Notes: generated from the letters alone by a model not told the origin. Shown: positions 1 through 10,812, counted from the first letter of the stretch. The stretch is DNA of 64,000 nucleotides from Prorocentrum cordatum (GCA_963575745.1 CAUYUJ010016908.1:175185-239184), one strand, 5' to 3'. Numbers and translations are program-made.

Positions 1-224
1 GGCCTCATAGATGGGGTCGGGGTAGATGGGGTCGGAGGATCATGCCGCATCGGCGATGCCTTGGCGACACATCGTCGATTCATCGGCAATGTATCGGCGA
101 CGTCGGCGAGGCATCGGGGCCATCGGCGTGGAGAAGATCGGGCTCCACATCGAGCCGCATCGCCGATGCATCGGCGATGCGGCGCGATCCTCCGATCCCA
201 TCTACTCTCGGGCCGGGCGAAAGG
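1..224 (+). mobile_element. fold-back element, family R copy 1 (left edge cut by window)
   Basis: The ends are inverted copies of one another: the left arm carries GATGGGGTCGGAGGATC and the right arm its complement ending near 214. The interior is packed with GCATCGGCGATG-type sub-repeats that are themselves self-complementary. The same element recurs at 4288-4528 in the same orientation, sharing the block beginning GATCGGGCT and running through GATGCGGCGCGATC. No coding capacity is apparent, so this is a non-autonomous MITE-like repeat. The left terminus may lie before base 1. Confidence 0.65.
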
Positions 225-389
225 GGGGGATAGTAAAGGAGGGGGTTGAGAATCAGCTGACGTAGCCAATTTCCCTGGCGCCTCCCAGCGCTGGGAGGCG
301 TCCATGTATCGAGGACTGGGCCCGGCGGCGGGGCCGAAGCCAGCTGCATGCAGCAGACTTCGTAACACCCCCTTTCCCTTCCCCCCTAT

Positions 390-601
390 TTTGGACGCCC
401 GACATGGGTACGGACAAAATTGGTACAATGCCCAACAACACATGTTGTCCTAAACCAACAGCGGCCGCTGTTGGGCAGGCGGCCTTTGCCTCGAATGGAC
501 ACAGGCCGCGGCGGCGTGGACAGCGAGTCCAGTTCAAAATGAACAGGAACTGCTGTTGGGCATTGTACCCCTTCTCTCCGCACCCATCTCGTTCGTGCCG
601 A
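390..601 (+). mobile_element. MITE family A, copy 1
   Basis: A 212-bp element with terminal inverted repeats of about 47 bp. After a looser outer 10 nt, left CGACATGGGTACGGA pairs with right-end complement CGAGATGGGTGCGGA, and both continue to an identical GGTACAATGCCCAACA. In the middle, 455-474, lies a perfect 20-bp palindrome CCAACAGCGGCCGCTGTTGG. The flanks carry a probable 5-bp target duplication, CCTAT (385-389) and CCTCT (602-606). Two more copies with the same design occur at 35113-35325 and 48966-49165. No protein is encoded. Confidence 0.8.
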
Positions 602-2910
602 CCTCTCGCACGGCCCGATACTCGGACCTCATCCGGGAGGCCCAGAGGCACCACCGCTCTTTTGGGGGGGCCTCTCCAAGGGGGGCACGCGCTCCGCCCA
701 AGATTTCTATGGGGCGGCGCCAGCCGTGCACGAGCGGCGACCGTGTGCATACCCACAACCTCGCGGTATGGATCCCTGAGAACCGACGCTGCAGCATAAA
801 TGGCAACATCGACAAAAACATCACGCCCGGAGCCCTAGACCCCATTTGTCTGTGTCATGTTTCGAACCGGATCGATCTGAGAGAGTCACGGGGCTCGAAA
901 TCGAGCGAAACCACCAGCTGTGACAAAAAATTGCAACGCCAAAATCTCAAAGATTCCTGGGCGCGATCCCTGGGCCCGGTCGCTTGCGCGGGGCATCCGC
1001 GGGAAGCGCCCCGTCTCCGCGAGGTCGCGGCACAGGGGCCCAGCATGCGAGGCCGCACATGCGGATATGCTTGCCGCCTACGAGCCGCAGCGACGAGGAC
1101 CCCCTGGGGGGGGACCAATGACCAACGGCAAGAACGAAGCAGGATCAGCCAGCGCCGAATCGTGAGATCGGATATGCTCGGAGCATGCGTCGGACCGCGC
1201 AGCATCGGCGCGGAGTCGGATTCGTATCGGATCGGACGCGCAAAGATGCTCAACAACGCCCACGCGAGCATCGGATCGTCGGAATAGCAGACATCGAACT
1301 GCATCGGGCTGGTCAGAATGGACATCGATTCGGATCGACATGGACCAGGGGAGTGGGCATTGGTGTCGGTGTTCTTTACCTCTGAAGCCCAAGCGCTCCC
1401 AACACGTGGCAACCAGGGAAGAGTAGCCAGATCGAAATCACTCCGAGGGGGGCAGAATGAGTGCGGGCGGGGTATGGATGTGGGCTGTGGTGGTGGAGCG
1501 TTTCCCACGCGCGCCTTCTGGAAGCTCCCGAACTGCTCCACTGCGTAGATCTTATCCTGCGCGCGGAAGTCAAGTAAAATAGGCAAAAGCTCGACCTTGG
1601 AAACTTTGCTTCAATCCTCTTGTGCCTTTTGGTAAAGAGACTGGTGCCTGTTTGGCTAATATCGAGATCAGAAGCAAGATCGGCGTTTTTTACAAATCGT
1701 TCTGCCTTGTGTTCCGTAGATCTTTGTGTAGAAGCCATATGGCACAAACATGCACGGTTGGAGGTCCGCGTGGGTTCTTGGACCGGCACTCGACCCCCCT
1801 CCCTGGCCTACGGACCGCACCAAATTTTTGGATGGCACTCGATGCCCCTCCCCTCAGGGGCGGCGTCAGAGGCGCCGGCATCGATCGGGGCTTGTCCTGA
1901 ACTCGATCAATATCAGTGCCCATGTTCCGCTCGACAGGGCGCCGAGCAACGGACACCAACATCGATCGACCCCCCCCCCGCGCGAATGCCGAGATCAGGC
2001 AGCGTGAGAGAATCACGGCGCTGTGGAAAACACTACCAAAGCCAATCCACGAAATTTGTATGCGGGAGTTCTCCGATATTTCTTGCACGACGCCAATATG
2101 AACCTGTTCCCTGGGATCTGGGCGCTTCATTTTTTCGGGACGATGTGTTCGCCAAGCATCGGGCCCCAGGTCCATCACAGATCAATCTGGCTCGAAAGAT
2201 GGCGCGGAAACATGGGGTCTAGGGCTACAGCAGTGTTTTCGGCACGATTATTTCGCATATAGACTTTATTGCAGCTGCGTCTTGGACTTATTACCACCGC
2301 ATCTGAATTCATAGCCACAGTATCTTGATTGTGGATCGCTCGCGCACTGCTGCCAACTGGGGCTCAGTAGTGGACTGACGAACCCCACAGGCGAAGCTAG
2401 CCTCAACACAACATAACGGCTGTTCCACCTTGAAATTGTCACGTCAAGACAAGCAAGACACCGGCAATGCTTTTTTTTTCCGCGACTTCGAATAAATATA
2501 AGGGATCTGCGTTACAGCGCAGCTGCTATTACTTTGGAGGCGGAGGGAAGGGGTTAGGAGGAGGAGGAGGAGGAGGAGGAGGAGACAACTGCTGGAAGGC
2601 CTTCTTCGGAAAGATTGGGAGGAATTAGCCCCCTCTGGGGGTGGGCGGCGGCTCTGCCAGGCTAGGCCGCGGACAACACGGAACCAGGCCGCACTAAACT
2701 GGACGAAGCCGGATCGGGCGGGATGAAGCCGGATTTTGGGCCAGGGAAGAGTCATAGCCTGTTCTCTCAAAATCTGCATCCGAAGGAAAGGGCCAGGGGG
2801 GGAGGACACGGACGAACGAGGATCTCAGCGCATGACTCGTTCCTCGCCCGGGCATAAGACACCAGTGCCGTGACACCGCTGGGCAGCCTCATGGGGGGGT
2901 GTCCATCTAA
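602..2910. other. intergenic-type sequence, no gene recognised
   Basis: GC-rich sequence with open frames in several phases but no recognisable domain. At 1160-1290 short TCGGATC/TCGGAGC motifs recur. At 2260-2450 it is more AT-rich. A short (GGA)n run lies at 2560-2584. I see no promoter, RNA gene or coding signal. Confidence 0.5.
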
Positions 2911-3016
2911 CTTGCTATCGTTCGGGCGTCCATTCCCCGTGCATGTTTCGGTTTCGTGCGTGTGTTTTCGCAGGATGATCCAGGATGCTCCTCGAGGATC
3001 CCCGAACGATGCCAAG
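2911..3016 (+). mobile_element. fold-back element, family E copy 1
   Basis: Inverted ends: CTTGCTATCGTTCGG at the left pairs with CCGAACGATGCCAAG at the right. The interior contains a TTTCG..GTGCGTG segment and ATCCAGGATGCTCCTCGA, which recur in the copies at 22238-22373 and 22551-22681. This copy is the shortest (about 106 bp). No clear target duplication is seen. Confidence 0.6.
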
Positions 3017-3039
3017 ACAAGAGGGGAACGTCCAAGAAG

Positions 3040-3190
3040 GGGGCGGCGCAAATCTTGGCCCGACGCACGTGCGCGGACGAGGGAGAGAACTCGGAACGCA
3101 TTGCAAGAAGAAGAAGAAGATGGTGCCATGAGGTCCGGGGAGATATCATAGCCCCAGCCATGATATCCACCTCCCCTAGCTATCAACCCC
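3040..3190 (+). repeat. dispersed repeat family G, copy 1
   Basis: About 150 bp ending in GCCATGATATCCACC followed by CTAG and a C-rich tail. Internally it has an AAGAAGAAG run followed by a GCCATGA(G/A)(G/A)TCTGGGG-like block. Related copies lie at 26870-27045, 32270-32460 and 37790-37935, all in the same orientation. No coding capacity is evident. A SINE-like origin is possible but unproven. Confidence 0.55.
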
Positions 3191-3433
3191 CTTTTGTTTG
3201 ATGCGCGCGCTGAGCGGTCGCGGCGCCGCGCGGCGGCGCTCATCGCCTCGAGAGGCAGTGTCTGGCTCAGGCGAGTGCACAGAATTGGTGGAGAGGGGGC
3301 CCGCCACATGCGACCTGCACAGGGGAATGCAGGACTGCGCGTGTGACCTCCGACCATCGACCATGACCAGAAACAAGCAACGCGCATGCCGGGGTGCACA
3401 TGCACGGTTTCCCCCGGGGCCGTAGGCGACCCG

Positions 3434-3562
3434 AAGAGGAGGAGGAGGAGGAGGAGGAGGAGGTGGAGGAGGGGGAGGAGGAGGAATGGAGGAGGAGGAG
3501 GAGGAGGAGGAGGAGGAGGAGGAGGAGGAATGGAGGAGGAGGAGGAGGAGGAGGACGGGTCG
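3434..3562 (+). repeat. (GGA)n microsatellite
   Basis: Purine-rich triplet tract of about 130 bp with a few ATGGA interruptions. The poly-Glu, poly-Gly or poly-Pro frames through it are products of the repeat. Confidence 0.9.
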
Positions 3563-4287
3563 CCTAAGCCCTTCGGAAAAAAAAAAACCTCCAGGCGCAC
3601 CACGCCGCAGGGATGGGGTTGGGCTGCAGGCTGCAGTGCGCTGGGGCGCCCTCCCCTGCCAGTGCGTCAACATGGTTGCAGCCGTGGCGCTCCATCAACA
3701 CAGTCCACGCAGAGTGGCGGGGGCCGAGAGCACGGTCAGAACTGGTGGCACGGATGCGCGATGAGGCTGCAAGGGCCTCGGACGCCCCTGTCGAAGCTTT
3801 TCGAGCGGGGCCAGCCATCGAGGGGGGCTACGGCTGGACCGAGGAGGCCAGGGTACAAGGGTACCATTGGGAAGGTTACGCATCCTTACTGTCGGTCTCG
3901 GTTGCAACTGTGTGAATCGCATGGGGGCAGCCGGTCCTGGGGGAAACGGGTCCTGGACCCTGATGCATTTCCCCGAAGACGAGCTCTCCATCCAGAGTCG
4001 TTCTCTAACAGTCCCGGGGGCCCTGGCGAGCCCAAGAACGGCGAAAGACCTCAGGATCCGCTTCCCGCAGGACCCTTGTTTCCCTCGTGGCGATGCAAGG
4101 TCGGCTGGACGAAAGAGTGACCCTGGGTAAGAGTGACCTTTGGTGCGCGGCTTTTGGGGAGCGCGAGGGGGCAAAACCCAAGCGCGAAGGCCGCTGCTAT
4201 CGCATCGTGCTCAACGGTCGGGGGGTCCCCGATGAGCCCGCACCAAAAGTAACTCCGGCGAAGGGTCCCTCTTACTTGCAGTGTAGA
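3563..4287. repeat. dispersed repeats N (3760-3920) and L (4125-4255); no gene
   Basis: The 3760-3920 block (GCAAGGGCCTC...CTTTTCGAGCGGGGCCAGCC) has a diverged relative at 26545-26700. The 4125-4255 block (AAGAGTGACCTT...CTATCGCATCGTGCTCA) has a relative at 44825-44960. Both pairs are in the same orientation. No protein domain is recognisable. Confidence 0.5.
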
Positions 4288-4528
4288 GGCTTCATAAGTG
4301 GGGTCGGAACAGATGGGGTCGGAGGATCGTGCCGCATCGGCGAGACATCGGCGATACATCGCCGATGCATCGGTGATGCACCGCCGATGCATTGTCGACG
4401 TAGGCGATGCATCGGGGACGTCGACGTGAAACAGATCGGGCTGCACATCGAGCCGCATCCGCGATGCATCGACGATGCGGCGCGATCTGACCTTCCGACC
4501 CCATCTACTCCGACCCCATCTAGGAGGC
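4288..4528 (+). mobile_element. fold-back element, family R copy 2
   Basis: Complete copy of the family seen at 1-224. The arms carry two direct GATGGGGTCGGA motifs at each end in inverted orientation (left about 4295-4330, right about 4490-4522). The interior is built of GCATCGGCGATG-like units that pair with each other. Boundaries are set by comparison of the two arms and copy 1. I could not define a convincing target duplication. Confidence 0.65.
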
Positions 4529-6440
4529 CTAAATAGTCCAACATTGAGACGGAATAGACGAGGAGGAATCCTCTGCCGCTTTTGGTGTCTCCTCTCTCTC
4601 TCGCTCTCTCCACGGGCGTCCTGCGGCACGGTCACGCAGCAGTTGAAGCATGGGAGGCACCCCGTCTCCTGTCTCTGCTGGCCTGCCATGGTGCCCTCCT
4701 CGAGAAACGGCTTCCGGCAGGTTCGCGCGGCGTCGGCGCGCGCCAAGGTTTAGGTCGGGCGTGTCCTCCTACAGGCGGAGTTTGGAGGGACCATGAGAAA
4801 TAGCCAAGGTTTTTGACCCCGCCGATCGCTAAGCCTTGAACCGATCGCGGCCCCGATCGGCCAAGGTTGAGTTCCGTGGGGATCCACTGACCTGGGCCAA
4901 CACAAACCCGGGTCAGTCAGGCTTTGCACGATCCTGGAAAATCCTGCAGGATCCTCCGGGCCTTGCGCCCCAATCCAGGTCAGTGTGGCCCTGGCTCTGC
5001 AGGATCACGCAAGATCCGGCTGGACAACATGGGATGTGTCGACCCCTGTTCCAGGTTTCGCGGGGTTTTCGACCGGAACAGAAATTTTAGGCCCAACCCT
5101 TGGAAATACGATGCGGGGGGCGACCATCCTCGATGGGGATGCGTCCGAATAGTTAGCCCTCTTGGGGGGTGTATCCCAGGGTTGCCCCTGGTGCCAAACT
5201 TTTCGGGCGGTATTCGCGGGTCGGGGAAGAGAAATCGCCTGCGAGACACCGTGCCGACCGCTCAGCCTTGAACCGATCGCGGCCCCGATCGTTCAGAGCT
5301 GAATTCTGCCAGGTCCTGTGGCGTTACACCGTGTCCGTCAGTGCTTCCACATCGTCCGATCACGCGAAGTTCAACCTGGAACGCCATCGCCGGCGTCACC
5401 GGCGCGCCATCGTCGCATGAACCTTCCGGATGTGGGACTGGGGGAAGGAAAGGGTACACCGAACACCTGTCCAAGCCGCCCCTGCTCTTCAACTTGTCCA
5501 CACACCCCTGCCCCACCCCACCTCTCCTCACCTCTACCAGTAGGCATTGTGTCTAGGAATGCTGCCCCCCGCATACACCTAATCCTGAGCACGCTCGATC
5601 TTTGACTCGCCCACCATTCCTGGGAGGGGGGTCCGACTCCAAGAAAACGGTCTGCGCCAACAGTGCCTGAAACTACGAACGAAAATTCCCCTAACGCCTC
5701 ACTTCAGGAAAAGGGGGTGGGGGGAGTGGGACCGGAAGTGGTTCAGGATGTGGCGCTAGATCCACGGATCAGGAAACGTACATTTCATGAAAAAAGGGGT
5801 TCTGAATTGCGGGGGTCTGATTTGAGCTGTCATGCAGGGTTCCAGGGGGTGCAGGCTGAAGGCCGCCATTGCATGCCTGGTCTGTGGGGGGATCTAAAAC
5901 TGTTCGGCTGGGAGGTTTGTGACCTCCCTTCTTTATTTTGGAATCCTGAGCCCCCGAAGCATGGGCGCATGTGTCGCCTGCTTTGGCGACGGCGCGCGTC
6001 GGATGTTGCACGAAGGCGGGGCCCGTCGCCAAGTCATCCGTGCCTGCGCTTCCTCGGCATCCAACGTTGAGCGTAATTACCCTTTCCCTGCCCCCCAGGG
6101 GTCAGCCTCTTGAGTATGGGGTGTGTGTTTGCCTCTCCTCTTCGGGCGGCAAGCTCGCACCAAAGCTGCTGCGGGGGGGAGAGGGAGGAGGCGGAGGAAG
6201 AGCAGAGGCGGTAGGAGACACACCGTGAAGAGCAGCACGAGGACGAGGACGAGGCGGACACGACCAGTCTCAAGACGTGGCCCTGTGGCTCCTCTGCAGG
6301 GCGCACGGGGAGGCACAGCGGGGGGGTGACGATGGCCCTGGTACGAGCAATTCGCGCCGTCGGGTGCTGGAGCGGAGAAGCACGACGAGGACGACGATTA
6401 GGGAGAACGATGGAGGCAGACAAACAAAAACACGCAAACA
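4529..6440. repeat. no gene; contains short duplicated motifs and repeat P copy 1
   Basis: The motif CCGATCGCGGCCCCGATCG occurs twice (about 4842 and 5274), each time after AGCCTTGAA. CCTGCAGGATCC-type repeats lie at 4930-5020 and resemble 13860-13920. At 5095-5225 is a copy of dispersed repeat P (CATCCTCGATGGGGATGCGTCCG...TGTATCCCAGGG), also found near 28,020, 33,200 and 33,390, and inverted near 42,320. Open frames here look unselected. Confidence 0.5.
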
Positions 6441-6597
6441 ACAACTTTGAGAGGTCCGCGCGGATTTCTTGGATCCGCGCCGGGCCCCCATCCTGGGCGC
6501 GCGGAGCGCACCAGCGGCGGCGCCGGAGGGACGCTAGGGGGGCCCAGCGCAGATCCACGAAATCCGCGCGAAGCGCCAAACGTCTCTGCTTATGGCG
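6441..6597 (+). mobile_element. fold-back element, family D copy 1
   Basis: Inverted arms of about 34 bp: left 6457-6490 (CGCGCGGATTTCTTGGATCC...) pairs with right 6537-6570 with a few mismatches. The outer part resembles the ends of the copies at 8408-8542 and 31151-31279 (CAACT..GAGGTCCGCGCGG inward, CTTATG at the right end). Non-coding. Confidence 0.6.
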
Positions 6598-6714
6598 GAT
6601 GCTGGAAGGAGAGCGACGAGGATGACGGCGACGAGAGCACGAGAGGCCGGGGAGCACTGTCGCCGTGTCGAACCCGTCGAAGGGTGGTGCCCCTCTGCCC
6701 GTCCCAGAAGGAGG

Positions 6715-6955
6715 ACAAACGGAGGGAGGGGGAGGAGGAGGAGGAGGAGGAGCAGGAGGAGGAGGAGGAGGAGGAGGAAGAGGAGGAGGAGGAGGAGGAG
6801 CAGGAGGAGGAACACGAGGGAGGAGGAATAGGAAGAGGAGGAGGAGGAGGGAGAGGAGGAGGAGCAGGAGAAGCAGGAGGAGGAGGAGGAGGAGCACGAG
6901 GGAGGAGGATGAGGAGGAGGAGGAGGAGGAGGAGGAGGAGAAGGAGGAGCTCAAG
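6715..6955 (+). repeat. (GGA)n microsatellite
   Basis: About 240 bp of GGA/GGAGCA units ending in GAGCTCAAGTTTTTAT next to the 22-bp palindrome at 6967. Long Glu-, Gly-, Leu- and Ser-rich frames on both strands are repeat artefacts. Confidence 0.9.
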
Positions 6956-7030
6956 TTTTTATTATTCCACATAACGCGCGTTATGTGGTTGGGTGGGTGG
7001 GTGGGGTCGCTGGCACATAACATAACACAG
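6956..7030 (+). repeat. palindrome plus G-quadruplex composite, locus 1
   Basis: A perfect palindrome containing CACATAACGCGCGTTATGTG spans 6967-6988 (22 bp with the flanking C and G). It is followed at 6991-7006 by GGGTGGGTGGGTGGGG, an ideal intramolecular G-quadruplex motif, and at 7014-7021 by a spare half-palindrome CACATAAC. GTTATGTG at 980-987 can pair either within the palindrome or with 7014-7021, placing the G-rich run in the loop. The same parts occur in mirrored order at 12823-12905. Confidence 0.8.
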
Positions 7031-7065
7031 CCGCGCCCGGCCGCTCGAATGGCTGTATGCACACA

Positions 7066-7790
7066 TTCTGATGCAGCAGCCTATGCGCGCACCACATCGC
7101 ACGTGTACACCACAGTGCATGGCGCATGGCAGTGATCACGTAAACCACAGAAACTGCGTATACGATTGTAAACGCGCCATACCACAAAGTTTTTTTCACA
7201 CCATTTGCTGCGCCCACAGCAGCACGTTCCGCGCGCACAACGCAGTCGCGCCTGGCCGCTCGAATGCTGACTGTGCTGGAAGGACTGCCCTTTGTTGCTA
7301 CTGGTCAGAGCACTCATGCAACGACAGGGCCTAGCAGCTGCGAGGGCTACACAGCGCCGCAATGCCCACGAACACCACGCATGCTGATGCAGCAACCTAC
7401 GCGTGCACAACATCGTCAGCGTACGTCGCAACGCACGGGTGCACAACAGCGCCTGTGTATACAGCTGTCAACGTGCACACCACCTGTAGTACGCCAGCGA
7501 AAAATCGCTTGCGACCCGACAGCCACGACGCGCCTATGTCAAGCGCTACAATAGTTTGCGGTCCGATCAACGCGACGTGCCCGTAAACGGCACAATGCTT
7601 TTGACGAGCGCAGCGTCTGTGAACACCACAGCGCTTGTGAACACCAAAGCGCCTGTCAACGTAGCGCCTGCGAACGCCACAGCGCCCGTGAATGCCGCAT
7701 CGCCTGTGCACGCGACATAACCAGAAAACGCCACAACCCGTGTGAACGCCACAACGCCTGTGAACACAGCGCGCGCGAGCACCGCAGAGC
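7066..7790 (+). repeat. degenerate ~18-bp array (GCGCCTGTGAACACCACA type)
   Basis: Loosely repeated units of about 18 bp, clearest at 7610-7780, alternate with GCGCGCACAACG-like segments. The segment CACGTTCCGCGCGCAC (about 7225) is identical to one in the second array at 12400-12790. The phase is open in places because the period is a multiple of three, but composition drifts without codon-like constraint. Confidence 0.6.
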
Positions 7791-7847
7791 CTGGGGCCCG
7801 GCGGCAATGCGCACGCACTTACAGTACAAGTAGCAGTGGTAATAGCA

Positions 7848-8266
<419 letters not shown>

Positions 8267-8407
8267 GGAGGGAGGAAGGGGAGGAGGGAGGAGGGAGGGA
8301 GCGACGGGAGGGGAGGGAGGGCGAAAAGCAACACCAGGACAGATTGCGAAGCTCCCCACAGACGAAGGGGGCCCCCGAAGACCCGTCGAGCCACAACGGC
8401 TTGAGCC

Positions 8408-8542
8408 ATGTAAACGCAACAACTCGGAGGTCCGCGCGGGGTTCTTGCGTCGGCGCTGGGCCGCTTAGCGGTGTTTCCGGGGGAACGCGGTCCGGCGCCG
8501 TTCCAAGAAACCCGCGCGGACCTCCGAGCTGTTTCGCTTATG
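8408..8542 (+). mobile_element. fold-back element, family D copy 2
   Basis: Inverted arms of more than 45 bp: left AACTCGGAGGTCCGCGCGGG pairs with right CCCGCGCGGACCTCCGAGCT, continuing outward to TAAACGCAAC / CGCTTATG. The loop is about 25 bp around 8464-8487. This is the best preserved member of family D. Boundaries are approximate and no target duplication was found. Confidence 0.7.
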
Positions 8543-8587
8543 TCGTTTGGTTCTCTACGTAGGCACGCCCCGGCGGGCGACGCCTGG

Positions 8588-8697
8588 TTCCATAATCGTG
8601 GTTCGATTGATTTCGTCTCCGCCATGCAAGGCACGCCCCAACAGTATTTCCATAATCGTGGTTCGATTGATTTCGTCTCCGCCATGCAAGGCACGCT
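8588..8697 (+). repeat. 60-bp tandem duplication
   Basis: Two nearly identical copies (8588-8647 and 8648-8697) beginning TTCCATAATCGTGGTTCGAT. The period is a multiple of three, so frames are open through both, but no known domain results. Confidence 0.85.
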
Positions 8698-8739
8698 CCT
8701 AGATGATACGTTTCCGGCGTATCAGGAGGGCCCCAGGAG

Positions 8740-9300
8740 GGCCTCAAGCGGCCCCCAGAGATGTGCAACGGCCGTTACACATCTCAGGGGTCATTGTGGG
8801 GCCGTCTTGGGGCCCGCTCGGGGCCCTCTTGGGGCCGTCTTGGGCCCTGATGAGCCCCCTGCGCCGTCTGGAAGGGGCCCAAGAAGGCCTCCAGAGGGCC
8901 CCGAGAGGGTCCCAGGAGGCCCCCAGAGATGTGCAACGGCCGTTGCACATCTCAGGGGTCGTTGCGGGGCCCGTTCGTGGCGCTCTTGGGGCCATCTTGG
9001 AGCTCTCTTGAGCCCCCTGCGGGCTTCCTGAGCCGTCTGGGAGGGGCCCAAGTAGGCCCCAAGAGGGCTGCGAGAGGGTTCCAAGAGGCCCCCAGAGATG
9101 TGCAACGGCCGTTGCACCTCTCAAGGGTTGTCTTGGGGCCATCTTGGGGCCCGTTCGAGGCCCTTTTGAGGCCATCTTGGAACCCTCTTGAGCCCCCCGC
9201 GGGCTTCGTGGGCCGTCTGGGAGGGGCCCAAAAAGGCCCCAAGAGGGCCCCGAGAGGGTCCCAAGAGGCCCCCAGAGATGTGCAATGGCCGACGGCTGTG
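8740..9300 (+). repeat. ~170-bp tandem repeat with central palindromes
   Basis: Four copies with spacing of 168, 169 and 180 bp. Each contains AGATGTGCAACGG followed directly by its complement CCGTTGCACATCT (a 26-bp palindrome, perfect at about 8928-8953, with one mismatch near 8760 and 9097, and half lost near 9277). Flanks of GGGCCCCAAGAGGGCC-like sequence on one side complement GGGGCCATCTTGG on the other, so each unit can fold over most of its length. A lone copy of the palindrome occurs at 11325-11354. Confidence 0.8.
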
Positions 9301-9459
9301 CTGTGCTAGGCCGTGCTGAACTGCGATGTGCCATGCCGCGATCGTGCTCTACATAGCGTTGTGAATCGAGTCCTCTTTGCATCCGAGTCCTGACCGAACT
9401 GATCTGGATCTTAAGCTCGAGCTGCCTGAGCAGATGGTAGCTGTTCCAGAACTAATCGA

Positions 9460-9670
9460 CAGGGGGACATGCCAGGAGGACGCGCCGCGGAACGTCCCAA
9501 GGGACGCGCCAGGCGACGTGCCAGGGGACGTGCCATGGGCACGCACCGCGGGACGTGCCAAGGGGACGCGCTACGGAACGTGCCAATGGACGTGCACCGC
9601 GCGATGTGCCAGGGGGACTCGCCACGGGACGCTCCGCGGAACGTGCCAGGCAACATGCCAGGCTGCAATG
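9460..9670 (+). repeat. degenerate GGGACGTGCCA repeat
   Basis: About a dozen diverged units of GGGACG(T/C)GCCA with variable spacers. No gene is visible in it. Confidence 0.55.
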
Positions 9671-9714
9671 CTAAGGGTATCGATATTGATGTACCGTGCC
9701 GAGGGCTGTGCTGT

Positions 9715-10012
9715 GCCTGGGCGACCTGGACACGTGAAAACACGCGTTTCGCTCAAGACGTTCTCAGCACATCCTCATGCTAGACATCCGCCTGGGCAAC
9801 CTGGACACGTGCAAACAAGCGTCTCGATCGAGACTTCCTCGACACATCCTCATGCTAGACATCCGCCTGGGCGACCTGGACACGTGAAAACTAGCCTCTG
9901 GTTCGAGACATCCTCAACAAATCCTCATGCTAGACATCTAACTGGGCAACCTGGAGGCGTGAAAACCAAGCGTCTCGCTCGAGACATCCTCAAGACCTGG
10001 GCACGTGAAAAC
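9715..10012 (+). repeat. 75-bp tandem repeat, ~4 copies
   Basis: Units begin at 9716, 9791, 9866 and about 9941 with CCTGGGC(A/G)ACCTGGACACGTG, and end in TCCTCATGCTAGACATC. The last copy is truncated. The period is exactly 75 bp. Confidence 0.85.
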
Positions 10013-10618
10013 AAGCATTTCACTTGTTGTTGTCTTGTTTTGTCTTTTGTTTTTTTGCCGCACTGTCTGGCAACCAGGGAGCAAATCAGTTACCAGACGG
10101 CGAAGCAGTCGACGCGCCAAATGCGCGCCAACCGCGAGCTGCGCCAAACGCGCGTTGAGGATGTAAACGCGGAGTTGTGGATGTTGATGAAGGTACTTGC
10201 TCACTCCAGAAGATGGGATGTATGGATATATACGTCTTAGGTGCTATTATTTCGGTTGGAGTTGGAGCAACACGCAGCAGACAATGTCTGCGGTGCGAAC
10301 GGCAACGGGCCCCCCTGCTGTATGCGGGTGTATCCCACTGTCGCCTCACACTTCTGCAAGCCTACACTCCCTGGGTCGGCTGCCACGGACCGCCGTCACG
10401 GCACACTGTCTGCAGTGCGAGCGGGAATCATGCCCCCTGCTATTTGCGGGTGCGTGCCGCTCAGCCCTCACAACTCGCGCAGCAAAGTTACGCGCTAACT
10501 CATTACACCAGATGGCGATGATGAGAAGGCAGCGGATGCGCAATGCCACGAAAAGAAAGGAGAGAATTGAAGAATTGTGGGGACTCTGGGGGCATTCGTT
10601 GCCGTGTTGGTGCTATCT
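10013..10618 (+). repeat. no gene; 122-bp duplication at 10270-10490
   Basis: Two diverged copies, recognisable by TGTCTGC(G/A)GTGCGA at 10285 and 10407 and TGCGGGTG further on. The rest shows no coding or RNA signal. Confidence 0.55.
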
Positions 10619-10747
10619 TGGTGTGTGTGTGTGTGTGGTGTGTGTGTGTGTGTGTGCGTGTGCGTGCGTGTGCGTGTGCGTGTGCGTGTGCGTGTGCGTG
10701 TGCGTGTGCGTGTGCGTGTGCGTGTGCGTGTGCGTGTGCGTGTGCGT

Positions 10748-10790
<43 letters not shown>

Positions 10791-10812
10791 GGTGTTTGTG
10801 TGTGTGTGTGTG
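10619..10812 (+). repeat. (GT)n with GTGTGC higher-order unit
   Basis: Flanking pure (GT)n surrounds a central block of alternating GTGTGC hexamers (about 10655-10760). The alternating purine-pyrimidine pattern is of Z-DNA type. Confidence 0.95.

Noticed and set aside
6034-7062. Long open frames through (GGA)n, (CTC)n and (AGT)n tracts (for example 6034-7062 minus, 7397-8422 minus, 7819-8694 minus)
   Set aside because: Length comes from stop-free triplet repeats; the residues are single-amino-acid runs in every phase and strand, with no flanking domain.
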